Counted from the first letter of the stretch, positions 43,002-51,745 are shown. The stretch is 64,000 bases of DNA from Methylobacillus caricis (GCF_020532705.1 NZ_JAJAVD010000001.1:1736001-1800000), one strand, 5' to 3'. Numbers and translations: made by a program. Notes: a model not told the origin generated them from the letters alone.

Positions 43002-44261
43002 ATGGCCAGCGCTCTCACTATCAAGGCAGCATTGCGCTGGCCGATCCGAATTCTCATTATCTGGTTGATGCTCGTCAGCCAGGTGTCATTGGCAGACAAG
43101 GCCAAAGTCGTCGTGATGACCAGCTACCCTCAGGAAGTCGTTTCGCAATTCGAAGCGGCATTTGAGAAGCAATATCCGCAATACAAGCTGGAAGTGCTAT
43201 GGCGGCAGTCGCGCGATGCCATGGCTTACTTCAAGGAGTCCGGGCAACCTGTGGATGTCTATTGGACCCCTGCCCAACGCAACTTTGCCCAACTTGAGAA
43301 GATGCAGGCGTTCCAGCCGCTGAACCTTGATCTAGACGGCCTGCCTGCCGCTGTAAACGGGTTTGCCTTGCGAGAAGGCAATCACATCGCCACTGAAATT
43401 GCCGGGTATGGCATCGTGAGCAACCCACAGGCGCTGGCAAAGGCCGGGCTTCCCATTCCCAGAAACTGGACAGACCTCAGCCATCCTGCACTCAAGGGCA
43501 AGATTGCATTACCCGTGCCCTCGAAGGTAGGCTATGCGCCTCCCCTCATAGATATCCTGCTCCAGGGCTATGGCTGGCAGGATGGATGGAACCTGTTGCA
43601 GGCCATTGCCGCCAATGCCGAACTGGTGACTTCAGGCGCCACATTTGTCAGCGACGATGTTGCCAGCGGCCGCTTGTTGGCCGGGCTCACCATTGATTTC
43701 TTCACCGCCTCGGCTATCGCCAACGGCGCCCCTTTGCAGTTCGTTTACCCGGAACTGACCGGCTATTCGCCCGCCCATCTCGCCATCATGAAAAATGCCG
43801 GCAATCTCGAAGGAGCCCGGGCATTCAGCAAATTCGTGCTTTCTGAACAAGGCCAACGGCTGTTGTTCCACCCCGATATCCGCAAACTGCCGGTCAGGCC
43901 GTCCGTCTATGCAGACAAGCCCGCGGCTTACTTCAATCCCTTCGAGAACAATCCTGCGTTCGTATATGACACCCGGCGCGGGCTTGCCCGCCAGGAGATC
44001 ACCAATGCCTTGTTTGATGCCATCATTACGTTCAACCTGCCCTCCTTGCAAAACGCGGTCAGCGCAATCCGGGATGCCAGCAATAAATCCGGTCCTGACG
44101 CTCCGGCGGTCGTGAAGGCAAAACAATTGCTGCACTCCCTGCCGATTGATGAAGCAGGCGCGGAAGCGATACAAACGCTGAGTCCTGCCGATATCACCCG
44201 ATGGCAGCGCATCATGCATGACCGTTACGAAGAAGCTATACGCATTGCATCACCGCATTAA
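43002..44261 (+). CDS. Periplasmic solute-binding protein (Fe3+-type, COG1840-like)
   Basis: The 419-residue protein has an N-terminal signal peptide (to about residue 31, ...SLADKA). A type II periplasmic binding fold follows, with VVVMTSYPQEVVSQFEAAFE, DVYWTPAQRNFAQ and AGYGIVSNPQAL, resembling ferric-ion binding proteins such as AfuA/FbpA. A C-terminal extension (about 340-419) is atypical. No permease or ATPase gene is near. TAGGAAA precedes the ATG, 24 bases after the receptor gene, so they form one unit. It could hand a metal or small ligand to a remote transporter or to the di-haem protein that follows. Confidence 0.85.
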   Translation: MASALTIKAALRWPIRILIIWLMLVSQVSLADKAKVVVMTSYPQEVVSQFEAAFEKQYPQYKLEVLWRQSRDAMAYFKESGQPVDVYWTPAQRNFAQLEKMQAFQPLNLDLDGLPAAVNGFALREGNHIATEIAGYGIVSNPQALAKAGLPIPRNWTDLSHPALKGKIALPVPSKVGYAPPLIDILLQGYGWQDGWNLLQAIAANAELVTSGATFVSDDVASGRLLAGLTIDFFTASAIANGAPLQFVYPELTGYSPAHLAIMKNAGNLEGARAFSKFVLSEQGQRLLFHPDIRKLPVRPSVYADKPAAYFNPFENNPAFVYDTRRGLARQEITNALFDAIITFNLPSLQNAVSAIRDASNKSGPDAPAVVKAKQLLHSLPIDEAGAEAIQTLSPADITRWQRIMHDRYEEAIRIASPH

Positions 44262-44267
44262 CACGCA

Positions 44268-45620
44268 ATGCGCAGCATCCTGTCACTGACGATAGCCCTC
44301 GCCACCCTGTTCACTATCAAGGCCAGCGGCAATGAGCCAGCGCAGGTCGTGACCAACAACACCAGCCGGGAAGCATACGCCCAAGCGATCAACCCGCTTT
44401 CCGCCGAAGAAAGGCAGCAGTTCCTGCAAGGACGCAGCCTGGTCAGGCAGAGCTGGATCATTTCGCCCGCGATGGATAACGATATTGCCGGGCTGGGGCC
44501 TTTATACAACCGCAACGCCTGCATCGCCTGTCATGCCAAGAACGGCCGGGGCTTCGCACCCGACGGCCCGGAAGAATCCATGCGTGCCATGCTGGTACGC
44601 TTGAGCCTGCCGGGCAAAACGCATACGGGCGCGCCCGTGCCCCATCCAGCCTATGGCGACCAATTGCAGGAATTCGGCGCTCCCGGCATCGAGGCTGAAG
44701 GCCGGGCCCATCTGCATTATGAAGAAACCGAGGTAACGCTGAATGGCGGTGAAACCGTTCGGCTGCGCAAGCCTACCTTAAAATTCAGCGGTCTCGCCTA
44801 TGGCCCTCTCCCCGGCAATATTCAAACTTCAGCCCGCATTGCGCCTGCCATCTATGGCATGGGCCTGCTGGAGGCGATTGCGGATGACACCTTGCTTGCG
44901 CTGCAAGCCCAGCCAAAACCAGGCAGTATCAAAGGCCGGGTAAACCGCGTTTGGAGTATTGAACAGCAACAACAGGTCATCGGGCGTTTCGGCTGGAAAG
45001 CCAATGTGGCGACGGTGCGGGAGCAGACTGCGAGCGCATTGGCGGGAGACATGGGGCTGAGCTCCCACTTGTTCCCGCATGGCAATTGCGCCGAGCGTCA
45101 AGCCGCATGCCGGCAAGCCCCGGTCTCGGGCACGCCGGAAATCCCGGCAACCCAGCTCGCGCAAATGGAGTTATACCAATTGGCGCTTGCCGTGCCCTCG
45201 CCACGCCATCAGGACGACCCGAGGGTGCAACGGGGCGCCCTGCTGTTCCGCCAGGCGCAATGTGCGGCCTGCCACCTGCCTGAAATCAGGACAAGTGAAT
45301 TCCCCAGGCTGGCCGCCCTGGGCAACCAGACCATCGCCCCTTATACGGACTTGCTGTTGCACGACATGGGGCCGGAACTCGCGGACCGCCGCCCGGACTT
45401 TTCCGCCATCGGCAGCGAATGGCGCACCCCGCCGCTCTGGGGGATCGGCCTCGCAAAACAGGTGGAACCGAATGCGGGCTTCCTGCATGATGGCCGCGCC
45501 AGGACTATCCTGGAAGCCATTCTGTGGCATGGTGGAGAAGCACAGGAGTCGCGCACCATGGTACAAAAAATGTCGCCGCAGGACCGGCAATGGCTGCTGG
45601 ACTTTATCGAATCGCTGTAA
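44268..45620 (+). CDS. Di-haem oxidoreductase family protein (DUF1111/COG3488)
   Basis: The 450-residue secreted protein has a short signal peptide (to about residue 21) and two c-type haem sites: CIACH at about residues 85-89 and CAACH at about 332-336. The C-terminal block WRTPPLWGIGLAKQ followed by GFLHDGRARTILEAILWHGG is the DUF1111 signature. The family, also called thiol or di-haem oxidoreductase, is often found in iron-uptake neighbourhoods with imelysin, but its reaction is not settled. It begins 6 bases after the binding-protein gene. GC content is clearly higher than in the receptor gene upstream. Confidence 0.88.
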   Translation: MRSILSLTIALATLFTIKASGNEPAQVVTNNTSREAYAQAINPLSAEERQQFLQGRSLVRQSWIISPAMDNDIAGLGPLYNRNACIACHAKNGRGFAPDGPEESMRAMLVRLSLPGKTHTGAPVPHPAYGDQLQEFGAPGIEAEGRAHLHYEETEVTLNGGETVRLRKPTLKFSGLAYGPLPGNIQTSARIAPAIYGMGLLEAIADDTLLALQAQPKPGSIKGRVNRVWSIEQQQQVIGRFGWKANVATVREQTASALAGDMGLSSHLFPHGNCAERQAACRQAPVSGTPEIPATQLAQMELYQLALAVPSPRHQDDPRVQRGALLFRQAQCAACHLPEIRTSEFPRLAALGNQTIAPYTDLLLHDMGPELADRRPDFSAIGSEWRTPPLWGIGLAKQVEPNAGFLHDGRARTILEAILWHGGEAQESRTMVQKMSPQDRQWLLDFIESL

Positions 45621-45693
45621 GCCTCGATATCATCTTGCGGCGAAAGCGCTATGATATGCCTGTCCATTACATTCCTCGCCATGCCTTTACACC

Positions 45694-47340
45694 ATGATCG
45701 CCATTCTTGAAGCCAAGCGCGCCGGCCTGCTCTCGCGCCGGTATTGGTCCCGCAACATCATGTCGGGGCTGATCGTCGGGGTCGTCGCCCTTCCGCTTGC
45801 CATGGCATTCGCGATTGCCTCCGGCGCCAAGCCTGAGCACGGCTTGTACACGGCGATTGTCGCAGGCACGCTCGCCTCCCTGTTCGGCGGCAGCCGCCTG
45901 CAGATTACCGGGCCGACAGGAGCGTTCATCGTCATTCTTGCCGGCATTACGGCGAAATACGGCATCGCAGGCTTGCAGATCGCCACCTTGATGGCAGGCA
46001 TCATACTGCTCGTCATGGGGCTGACGCGCATGGGCAGCGTGATCCGCTATATCCCGGAACCGGTAATCATCGGCTTTACCAGCGGGATCGCCGTCATTAT
46101 CTTCGTCGGGCAATGGCAGGACTTCTTCGGCCTCACGCCCCAGGCCTCGCATCATTTTCACGAAAAACTGCTGCACCTGTTGGAGGCTCTGCCGCAGCTG
46201 CAATGGCAGACCGCATTGCTTGGCGCGTTCACGCTGGCAGTGCTGATCCTGTCCAACCGCTACCTGAAAAAAATCCCCGGCCCGCTGGTCGCAATCGTGG
46301 CAGCCACCATCGTGCAATCTGCCTTTCAATTTGAGCAGGTCGCCACCATAGGCAGCGCCTTTGGCGGCATCCCGCAGGCATTGCCGCATTTTGCCCTGCC
46401 CGAGGGCATCAGCCCCGCCGTCATGATAGAGCTGATCGGCCCGGCCTTCACCATTGCGTTGCTGGGCGCCATCGAATCATTGCTCTCGGCCGTTGTTGCC
46501 GACAACATGGCGGGCACGCGCCACCAGTCCAACCAGGAGCTGATCGGGCAGGGCATTGCCAACATCGCCTCGCCATTGTTCGGTGGATTCGCCGCCACCG
46601 GCGCATTGGCCCGCACCGCCACCAATATCCGCAACGGGGCCAACAGCCCGCTTTCCGGCATTGTGCATGCCATCACCCTGGTGCTGATCGTGGTCTTGCT
46701 GGCGCCGTTGGCGGTGAATATCCCGCTGGCGGCGCTCGCGGCCATCCTGTTCGTGGTGGCCTACAACATGAGCGAGGCCCATCGCTTCCTGCACATGGCC
46801 AGGACTGCGCCGCGCGCGGACGTGGCGGTGCTGCTGATCACCTTCCTGCTCACCGTGTTCAGCGACCTGGTGATTGCCGTCAATATCGGCGTCATGCTTG
46901 CCGCATTGTTGTTCATGAAGCGCATGGCAGACACGGTGAACGTGACACAACTCAGCGACGAGGACTTGCAGCAGGAATACGGCCAGCGCGAATGGCATCT
47001 GCCATCCAGCACGCTGGTCTATCGCCTGGAAGGGCCGTTCTTCTTCGGCGCGGCAGAGCACCTGCAGCACCGCCTGCAGACCATACGCGAGGATACCGAT
47101 ACCATCGTGCTGAGGATATCGCGCGTGCCGATCATGGACGCCACCGGCATGCAGGCATTATGGAACCTGCTGGACACTTGCAGACAGCACCAGATCCGGC
47201 TGGTGATCGCCGAGGCCAGGCCCAATATTATCGAAAAGCTGCGCCGCGCCGGGCTCACCAACCAGATCGGCGAACATAACGTGCTGCCGCACCTGCAATT
47301 GCTATGGCAGGAAGCTCCCTCCCCGGCCCTTCGCCGTTGA
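45694..47340 (+). CDS. SulP-family anion transporter with STAS domain
   Basis: The 548-residue protein is a membrane transporter of the SulP/SLC26 family. About ten to twelve hydrophobic helices span residues 20-420, including GVVALPLAMAFAIASGAKPE (the SulP signature) and ITGPTGAFIVILAG. A cytoplasmic STAS domain (about 440-545) contains IVLRISRVPIMDATGMQALW. Members carry sulfate, bicarbonate or other anions; the substrate cannot be read here. The gene is among the GC-richest in the window. It stands between the metal-uptake unit and the thiamin riboswitch, with its own 73-base upstream region. Confidence 0.92.
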   Translation: MIAILEAKRAGLLSRRYWSRNIMSGLIVGVVALPLAMAFAIASGAKPEHGLYTAIVAGTLASLFGGSRLQITGPTGAFIVILAGITAKYGIAGLQIATLMAGIILLVMGLTRMGSVIRYIPEPVIIGFTSGIAVIIFVGQWQDFFGLTPQASHHFHEKLLHLLEALPQLQWQTALLGAFTLAVLILSNRYLKKIPGPLVAIVAATIVQSAFQFEQVATIGSAFGGIPQALPHFALPEGISPAVMIELIGPAFTIALLGAIESLLSAVVADNMAGTRHQSNQELIGQGIANIASPLFGGFAATGALARTATNIRNGANSPLSGIVHAITLVLIVVLLAPLAVNIPLAALAAILFVVAYNMSEAHRFLHMARTAPRADVAVLLITFLLTVFSDLVIAVNIGVMLAALLFMKRMADTVNVTQLSDEDLQQEYGQREWHLPSSTLVYRLEGPFFFGAAEHLQHRLQTIREDTDTIVLRISRVPIMDATGMQALWNLLDTCRQHQIRLVIAEARPNIIEKLRRAGLTNQIGEHNVLPHLQLLWQEAPSPALRR

Positions 47341-47463
47341 ATGCCGTTGCAAACCTTTCCGCACGGCTCGCTTGAGCACGCAGCCACTGGCTGCCATGCG
47401 CAGCATCCAAGCCCGTTCGCGACGGAAAATTGGCATTTCCTCCACATTCTTTGTTAGTATACG

Positions 47464-47548
47464 ACCCACGCTAGGGGTCCTGAAGAGCCGATCTTCGGGT
47501 GAGACATACCCTTGAACCTGACCTGGATAATGCCAGCGTAGGAAAGCG
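47464..47548 (+). ncRNA. TPP (THI) riboswitch
   Basis: The core TGAACCTGACCTGGATAATG and the following CCAGCGTAGGAAAG are nearly identical to the conserved half of the thiamin pyrophosphate aptamer. The upstream half shows CTAGGGGTCC, a GTGAGA in the place of CTGAGA, and TACCC. Stem P1 is formed by ACGCT at 47468-47472 and AGCGT at 47535-47539. It precedes the receptor gene by about 79 bases, the expression platform. No strong terminator hairpin is seen, so control by hiding the start region is more likely. Confidence 0.95.
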
Positions 47549-47626
47549 CAAAGCCACTCAAGGTCCATTCCCAGAGATTCTTTGTTCGTTCCTGCGCGCT
47601 TGTCCTCAACGCGAGTGAACCAACTA

Positions 47627-49795
47627 ATGCCTGCTTTATCTTTCCGTCAAAAACTCAGTGTGTTGGCTATCGCCAGCGCATTTGCACCTGCTGCGCTGGC
47701 CCAGGCCGACGATACCAGTGATAGCAAATTGCCAAGCGCACTGCCTGAGGTCGTCGTCAGCTCCGCACCTACTGATGGCGCGGCACGTCGCGCCAGCGTC
47801 GGTGGTTTTTCCGAAGCAGTACTGCTGTCAACGCCGGCTTCGATCAATGTAATCACGCAAGAGCAGATGCAAGACCGCAGCGTCCGCTCAGCGAGCGATG
47901 CAGTGAAGTGGGATGCCAGCGTGCAAAACTCATACAACGCTGTTGGCCTGGCGGACTGGTTCTCGATCCGGGGTTTCGTGCTTGACCAAGGTGCCAACTA
48001 TCGCAAGGATGGCATGGTGATTCTTGCACAGGCCATGGTGCCAATGGAAAACAAGGAGCGTATCGAGATTCTGAAAGGCCTGGCTGGCCTGCAGGCAGGG
48101 ATTGCCGCGTCGGGCGGTATTCTCAACTACGTGGTTAAGCGCCCTACCGATACCCCGCTACGCTCGGCAACGTTCGAAGTCCGTGAACGCGGCACGGTAT
48201 ATAGCGCCGTGGATCTGGGCGGTCGCTCCGAAGATGGTGTTTTCGGTTATCGCATCAATGCAGCAGCGGAAGACATTAAGTCATATATTGATGGTTCGAC
48301 TGGCAATCGCAATTTCATTTCGGGTGCGTTTGACTTTCGCCTGAGTCCGCGCGCGCTGTTGCAGCTTGACTTAGACTATCAGCACAAATCGCAACTGACT
48401 GTGCCAGGTTTCCAGTTGCTCGGGCCGGAGCAACGCATTCCGACTGGCATCCGCGCCAAGCAGATGCTCAATGACCAGTCCTGGAGCCGCCCTGTTGTCG
48501 ATGACAGTCACAACATTGGCCTGAAATTCAACTACGAGCTGAATGACAATTGGCGCACCATCTTGCAAGCCAACCAATCGACCTTGCATCGTGATGATGC
48601 GGTGACCTTGCCTTCCGGCTGTCAGGCACAGGGGCTGATCACCGGTTATTGCAGTGATGGTGGCTATTCCATGTACGACTTGCGCCGGAAAAACGACAAG
48701 CGCTCGATCACGACGACTCAGGCACTGCTGCAGGGTAACTTCACGACAGGTGATGTGCACCATGACCTGACAACAGGCGTTTCCACGCTGAACCGTCGCG
48801 ACAGCTTTGCCGACTACGTGTTCAATTATGTTGGCGAAAGCAATATCTATAACCCGGTCTATTACGACAACTTTGCGCTCACCGACGTCAATCCGGTCCG
48901 CTTGCGTCGCAAGGATGAAGAACGTGCGGTATTTGTGCAGGATGTCATGGCCTTGAGCGACCAGCTCAAACTGCATGCCGGTGTGCGCTATGTACAGCTC
49001 AAGCGCGACCAGTTCAATTCTTCAGGTGTTGTGGCGCGCCGTACGGATGACGACTTTATCTTGCCGAACGTCGCATTGGTCTACAATGTACAGCCGTCAC
49101 TGGCAGTTTATGGTTCGTATTCGCAAGGTCTTGAACCAGGCGGCGAAGCACCGACCGGTACCACGAATGCCGAAGTCATCATGGACCCCAGCAAGTCCAG
49201 GCAGGTCGAGTTCGGTGTAAAAACAGACATGACACCAGATGTCAGCGTATCTGCCGCCGTATTCCAGATCAAGCGCAAGAATGAATATGTGGATGCCACG
49301 CCAACCTATGTCGTCGCTGGCACACAAATCAACCGTGGCCTGGAATTCGCTGCACAAGGGCGCGTCACGCGTGACTGGATGCTGGGTACCAGCTTCACCG
49401 CATTGCAGGCAAAGGCTGAAGGCACAGACGATGCGCGTATCGAGGGCAAGCGGGTTGGTAACGTACCGAGATTCAAGTCTGCGGTGTATAGCGAATATGC
49501 ATTACCAGGCCTGCCTGCCCTCAAGCTGAATGCAACCTGGATTTACTCAAGCAGCAAAGTCTTCGCTCCGAGCAACGAGATCGCGGAATTGAACAGGAAA
49601 GTAGACGGCTATCACGTTGTAAATCTGGGCGCACGCTATATGGCCAAGCTCGGCAATACGGCAACCACCTTCCGTTTTGGCGTAGACAATGTGTTCAACA
49701 AGTTCTATTGGGGTGACGCATCAAGCGCATTCGGAGGCTACCTGATCCCGGGGGCGCCACGCGTATTCCGGCTGTCGGCCCAAATCGATTTCTGA
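47627..49795 (+). CDS. TonB-dependent outer-membrane receptor under TPP riboswitch control
   Basis: The 722-residue outer-membrane receptor has a signal peptide (MPALSFRQKLSVLAIASAFA to about residue 25), a plug domain (about 45-165) with SINVITQEQMQDRSVRSASD, GLQAGIAASGGILNYVVKRP, and a barrel ending APRVFRLSAQIDF. The frame is open from a TTG at 47582, but the ATG at 47627 begins the signal peptide. The TPP riboswitch directly upstream indicates that the cargo is thiamin or a precursor; this assignment rests on the regulator, not on the barrel sequence. It is siderophore-receptor-like in the plug. A clear terminator follows at 49813-49838. Confidence 0.92.
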   Translation: MPALSFRQKLSVLAIASAFAPAALAQADDTSDSKLPSALPEVVVSSAPTDGAARRASVGGFSEAVLLSTPASINVITQEQMQDRSVRSASDAVKWDASVQNSYNAVGLADWFSIRGFVLDQGANYRKDGMVILAQAMVPMENKERIEILKGLAGLQAGIAASGGILNYVVKRPTDTPLRSATFEVRERGTVYSAVDLGGRSEDGVFGYRINAAAEDIKSYIDGSTGNRNFISGAFDFRLSPRALLQLDLDYQHKSQLTVPGFQLLGPEQRIPTGIRAKQMLNDQSWSRPVVDDSHNIGLKFNYELNDNWRTILQANQSTLHRDDAVTLPSGCQAQGLITGYCSDGGYSMYDLRRKNDKRSITTTQALLQGNFTTGDVHHDLTTGVSTLNRRDSFADYVFNYVGESNIYNPVYYDNFALTDVNPVRLRRKDEERAVFVQDVMALSDQLKLHAGVRYVQLKRDQFNSSGVVARRTDDDFILPNVALVYNVQPSLAVYGSYSQGLEPGGEAPTGTTNAEVIMDPSKSRQVEFGVKTDMTPDVSVSAAVFQIKRKNEYVDATPTYVVAGTQINRGLEFAAQGRVTRDWMLGTSFTALQAKAEGTDDARIEGKRVGNVPRFKSAVYSEYALPGLPALKLNATWIYSSSKVFAPSNEIAELNRKVDGYHVVNLGARYMAKLGNTATTFRFGVDNVFNKFYWGDASSAFGGYLIPGAPRVFRLSAQIDF

Positions 49796-49812
49796 TCGAT
49801 ATTGAAATAAAG

Positions 49813-49838
49813 AAAAGCCGCCTGCTGGCGGCTTTTTA
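49813..49838. terminator. Bidirectional Rho-independent terminator
   Basis: AAAAGCCGCC and GGCGGCTTTT form a 10-base-pair stem with a TGCT loop, followed on the plus strand by TTATT. The A-run on the other side gives a U-run for the opposite strand. It lies between convergent genes and overlaps the stop of the NadR-like kinase gene. Confidence 0.92.
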
Positions 49839-50378
49839 TTGCGCTTCGTCCAATGACAGGCGCAAGGATAGATAATCGGCAGTTTGCATCACGCGCTGTC
49901 GCGTACTGCCATCGACGAGCCGATACGCGATGCCAGTATCGTACAGTTTGCGAATCAACTGGTCATGCACATGCTGGCGCACTGCATCGGATTCGCGTTG
50001 CAGTCCATCCGCTATCCATGGCGTGGTCGGTGCAGTAACGATGGTAGCAGCATAGTCATGCTGTGCTGCCAGCGCAGCAAGTTCGGCATCGGCCTGTCCA
50101 AAGTAGTATTCGCTGTAAAGCGCTGTGATTAGCGGTGAAGTGTCGCAGAATAGCAGGCGGTTGGCGCGCGGTTCGCTTTCTGCCTCACGTTCGCGCTGTG
50201 TGGCGGCGATCAGGAATTGCTCCTCTGCATGCGGCGTGCGCTGGCGTGTTTCGACGAATTCGCGCAAGTATTCAGGCACCCAAATCGTGTGGTAATGCGC
50301 GGCGAGAGCGGCGGCCAGCATTGATTTTCCAGTGGATTCCGCACCGAGAATGGCGATGCGCAGAATGGGCACGCTCAT
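49836..50378 (-). CDS. NadR-like P-loop kinase (AAA_28 type)
   Basis: The 180-residue protein has a P-loop GAESTGKS at about residues 12-19, then VPEYLREFVET and LLFCDTSPLITALYSEYYFG. It resembles the ribosylnicotinamide kinase domain of NadR (COG3172). The longer frame from 50525 is rejected because the ATG at 50378 overlaps the pnuC stop as ATGA. The usual role would be phosphorylation of a vitamin taken up by PnuC, trapping it in the cell. Convergence with a thiamin-riboswitch receptor makes thiamin a second possible substrate; this is inference. Confidence 0.88.
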   Translation of the reverse strand: MSVPILRIAILGAESTGKSMLAAALAAHYHTIWVPEYLREFVETRQRTPHAEEQFLIAATQREREAESEPRANRLLFCDTSPLITALYSEYYFGQADAELAALAAQHDYAATIVTAPTTPWIADGLQRESDAVRQHVHDQLIRKLYDTGIAYRLVDGSTRQRVMQTADYLSLRLSLDEAQ

Positions 50379-50983
50379 GATAAAACCACTGTTGTCGGCA
50401 GCGATCGTTTCCAGGCACGCAAGCCCAGCACCGCAAGCAGCGCAAACAAGCCGTAGAGCACTGCAGTCAGGTAAAGATGCTTGTGCAGGTAAAGGCCTAT
50501 GTAGAGACCATCGATGAGAATCCACATATGCCAGTTTTCCAGCGTCTTGCGCGTGAGCAGGAACTGGGCAACCAGGCTACCGGCGGTGAGGAAGGCATCA
50601 ATATGCACGACATCGCTATCCGTGAAGCTGTGCAGGAGCATGGCGATGATGGCATAGGCGACCAGCCAGGCTACGGTAACGATGCGCCAGCCGTTGCCAG
50701 ACAGTCGCGTGACGCTGACACCTTGGTGATCATGCCCGCCGAACAGCCATTGATAGAGCCCCCAAAACGACACGGCAATGAAGACGAACTGCAGCGCCAT
50801 GTCGCCATAGATTCTTGCGTCGTAAAAGACGACGGCATACAACCCTGCAGAAGCGATCGCAAACAGCCATGCCCACGGCGATTGCCGGATGTTAAGCAGT
50901 ACCATTGTGATGGCGAGCGAGAAGGAAACAATTTCCAGCAGTGAAGTATGCAGGAAGCTAAATAGTAGCAGTGGATCGTTCAT
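50375..50983 (-). CDS. PnuC-family vitamin transporter
   Basis: PnuC-type proteins carry nicotinamide riboside, riboflavin or thiamin by facilitated diffusion, with metabolic trapping inside. The 202-residue product has about seven hydrophobic segments. It shows SLAITMVLLNIRQSPWAWLF, the central ISFWGLYQWLFGG-like block (VSFWGLYQWLFGGHDHQG) and NWHMWILIDGLYIGLYLHKH near the end, the conserved PnuC region. The frame opens at 51016 with GTG; the ATG at 50983 fits family starts better. It overlaps the kinase gene. Substrate is unresolved: the NadR-like partner argues for nicotinamide riboside, the nearby TPP riboswitch for thiamin. Confidence 0.9.
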   Translation of the reverse strand: MNDPLLLFSFLHTSLLEIVSFSLAITMVLLNIRQSPWAWLFAIASAGLYAVVFYDARIYGDMALQFVFIAVSFWGLYQWLFGGHDHQGVSVTRLSGNGWRIVTVAWLVAYAIIAMLLHSFTDSDVVHIDAFLTAGSLVAQFLLTRKTLENWHMWILIDGLYIGLYLHKHLYLTAVLYGLFALLAVLGLRAWKRSLPTTVVLS

Positions 50984-51373
50984 GCAATGCCGTGATGTGA
51001 GATGTTGATTGATCACAGCATCTCTGTCTTCTAGATGCCGCGGATTTTTTTCGCCAGTTGTTTGCAGCGATAGGGCAAGTACACGCCAGGGTTAAGACAT
51101 CCGACATGCACGATAGCATGTTGCGTGTAGCCCGAAGTGAACGGAATGGCGGTTCCAGCAGCAGTAACTTGGTCTGGCGGGCCAATTGGAGGCTACACGT
51201 AGTATCCTCGCTAAACAACAGAGCAAAATGACACCATTATTGAGAATGCTGAATGCTCTTTCGACATCGTTGGCTGTCAGCCCCTGATAGCCAAGTGCCT
51301 ACGTACACGCCATGTTACCAGCAAATAATGACGCAATACTGGTTTTCAACGAGCTTTCATCAACACCCTTTAA
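50984..51373. other. 390-base intergenic region with relic-like sequence
   Basis: No intact gene is seen. It carries the PnuC leader and an inverted repeat at 51124-51199. Minus-strand frames end in plausible protein-like stretches but are broken by stops, for example a 54-codon tail ending QLAKKIRGI just before a TAG at about 51033. It may hold a decayed mobile element or gene; nothing can be named. Confidence 0.5.
51124..51199. repeat. Inverted repeat CGTGTAGCC / GGCTACACG
   Basis: Nine bases at 51124-51132 are the exact reverse complement of 51191-51199, enclosing 58 bases. The left arm continues CGAAGTGAACGGAATGGC, which resembles scattered GTAGCCCGGA-type extragenic repeats of proteobacteria. 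It could be a small mobile remnant or a cruciform-forming repeat. Only one copy is seen in this window. Confidence 0.4.
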
Positions 51374-51745
51374 TCACCCACACTGTTCTACAGGCTCCAG
51401 ATTCTGCAACTCCTCATCGGTAAACAATCGCGACCTGATCAGGAAATGTTTGCCAGTCGCCTGCTCTAGGGAAAACATCCCGCCATGGCCGACGATGGCA
51501 TCCAGGGTTAAATGCGTATGCTGCCAATATTCAAACTGGGTTTTATTCATGTAGAAAGGCACACCGTGCACTTCGCCGACCTTGACATCCGAGGTACCAA
51601 GCAAGAACTCACCCTCCTGCAAACACATGGGCGCACTGCCTTCACAACATCCACCAGACTGATGGAACATCAAGTTGCCATGTCTAGCCTTTAGTTCATC
51701 AATCAAGGTTTTTGCAGCTTCAGTCGCTGATAACCGTGTACTCAT
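51374..51745 (-). CDS. DUF779 family protein
   Basis: The 123-residue cytoplasmic protein contains HQSGGCCEGSAPMCLQEGEF, with three closely spaced cysteines, then VPFYMNKTQFEYWQHTHLTL and the acidic tail of DUF779. The cysteine/histidine set could bind a metal, but no function is established that I can state. DUF779 genes regularly accompany AldB/ExaC-type aldehyde dehydrogenases, and one lies directly upstream on the same strand with a 113-base gap. A role in supporting that enzyme is inferred from this pairing. Confidence 0.92.
   Translation of the reverse strand: MSTRLSATEAAKTLIDELKARHGNLMFHQSGGCCEGSAPMCLQEGEFLLGTSDVKVGEVHGVPFYMNKTQFEYWQHTHLTLDAIVGHGGMFSLEQATGKHFLIRSRLFTDEELQNLEPVEQCG

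Noticed and set aside
43632-44219. 195-codon open frame on the minus strand
   Set aside because: Antisense to the solute-binding protein gene, which has a proper signal peptide and start.
45079-45654. 191-codon plus-strand frame overlapping the di-haem gene
   Set aside because: Different frame of the same strand in a GC-rich gene; Arg/Pro/Ser-rich translation while the di-haem frame has both CxxCH motifs.
45667-46389. 240-codon open frame on the minus strand
   Set aside because: Antisense to the SulP transporter in a GC-rich gene, where long shadow frames are common; no ribosome-binding site or domain.
46477-47070. 197-codon open frame on the minus strand
   Set aside because: Also antisense to the SulP gene; His/Gln/Arg-rich and without recognisable fold.
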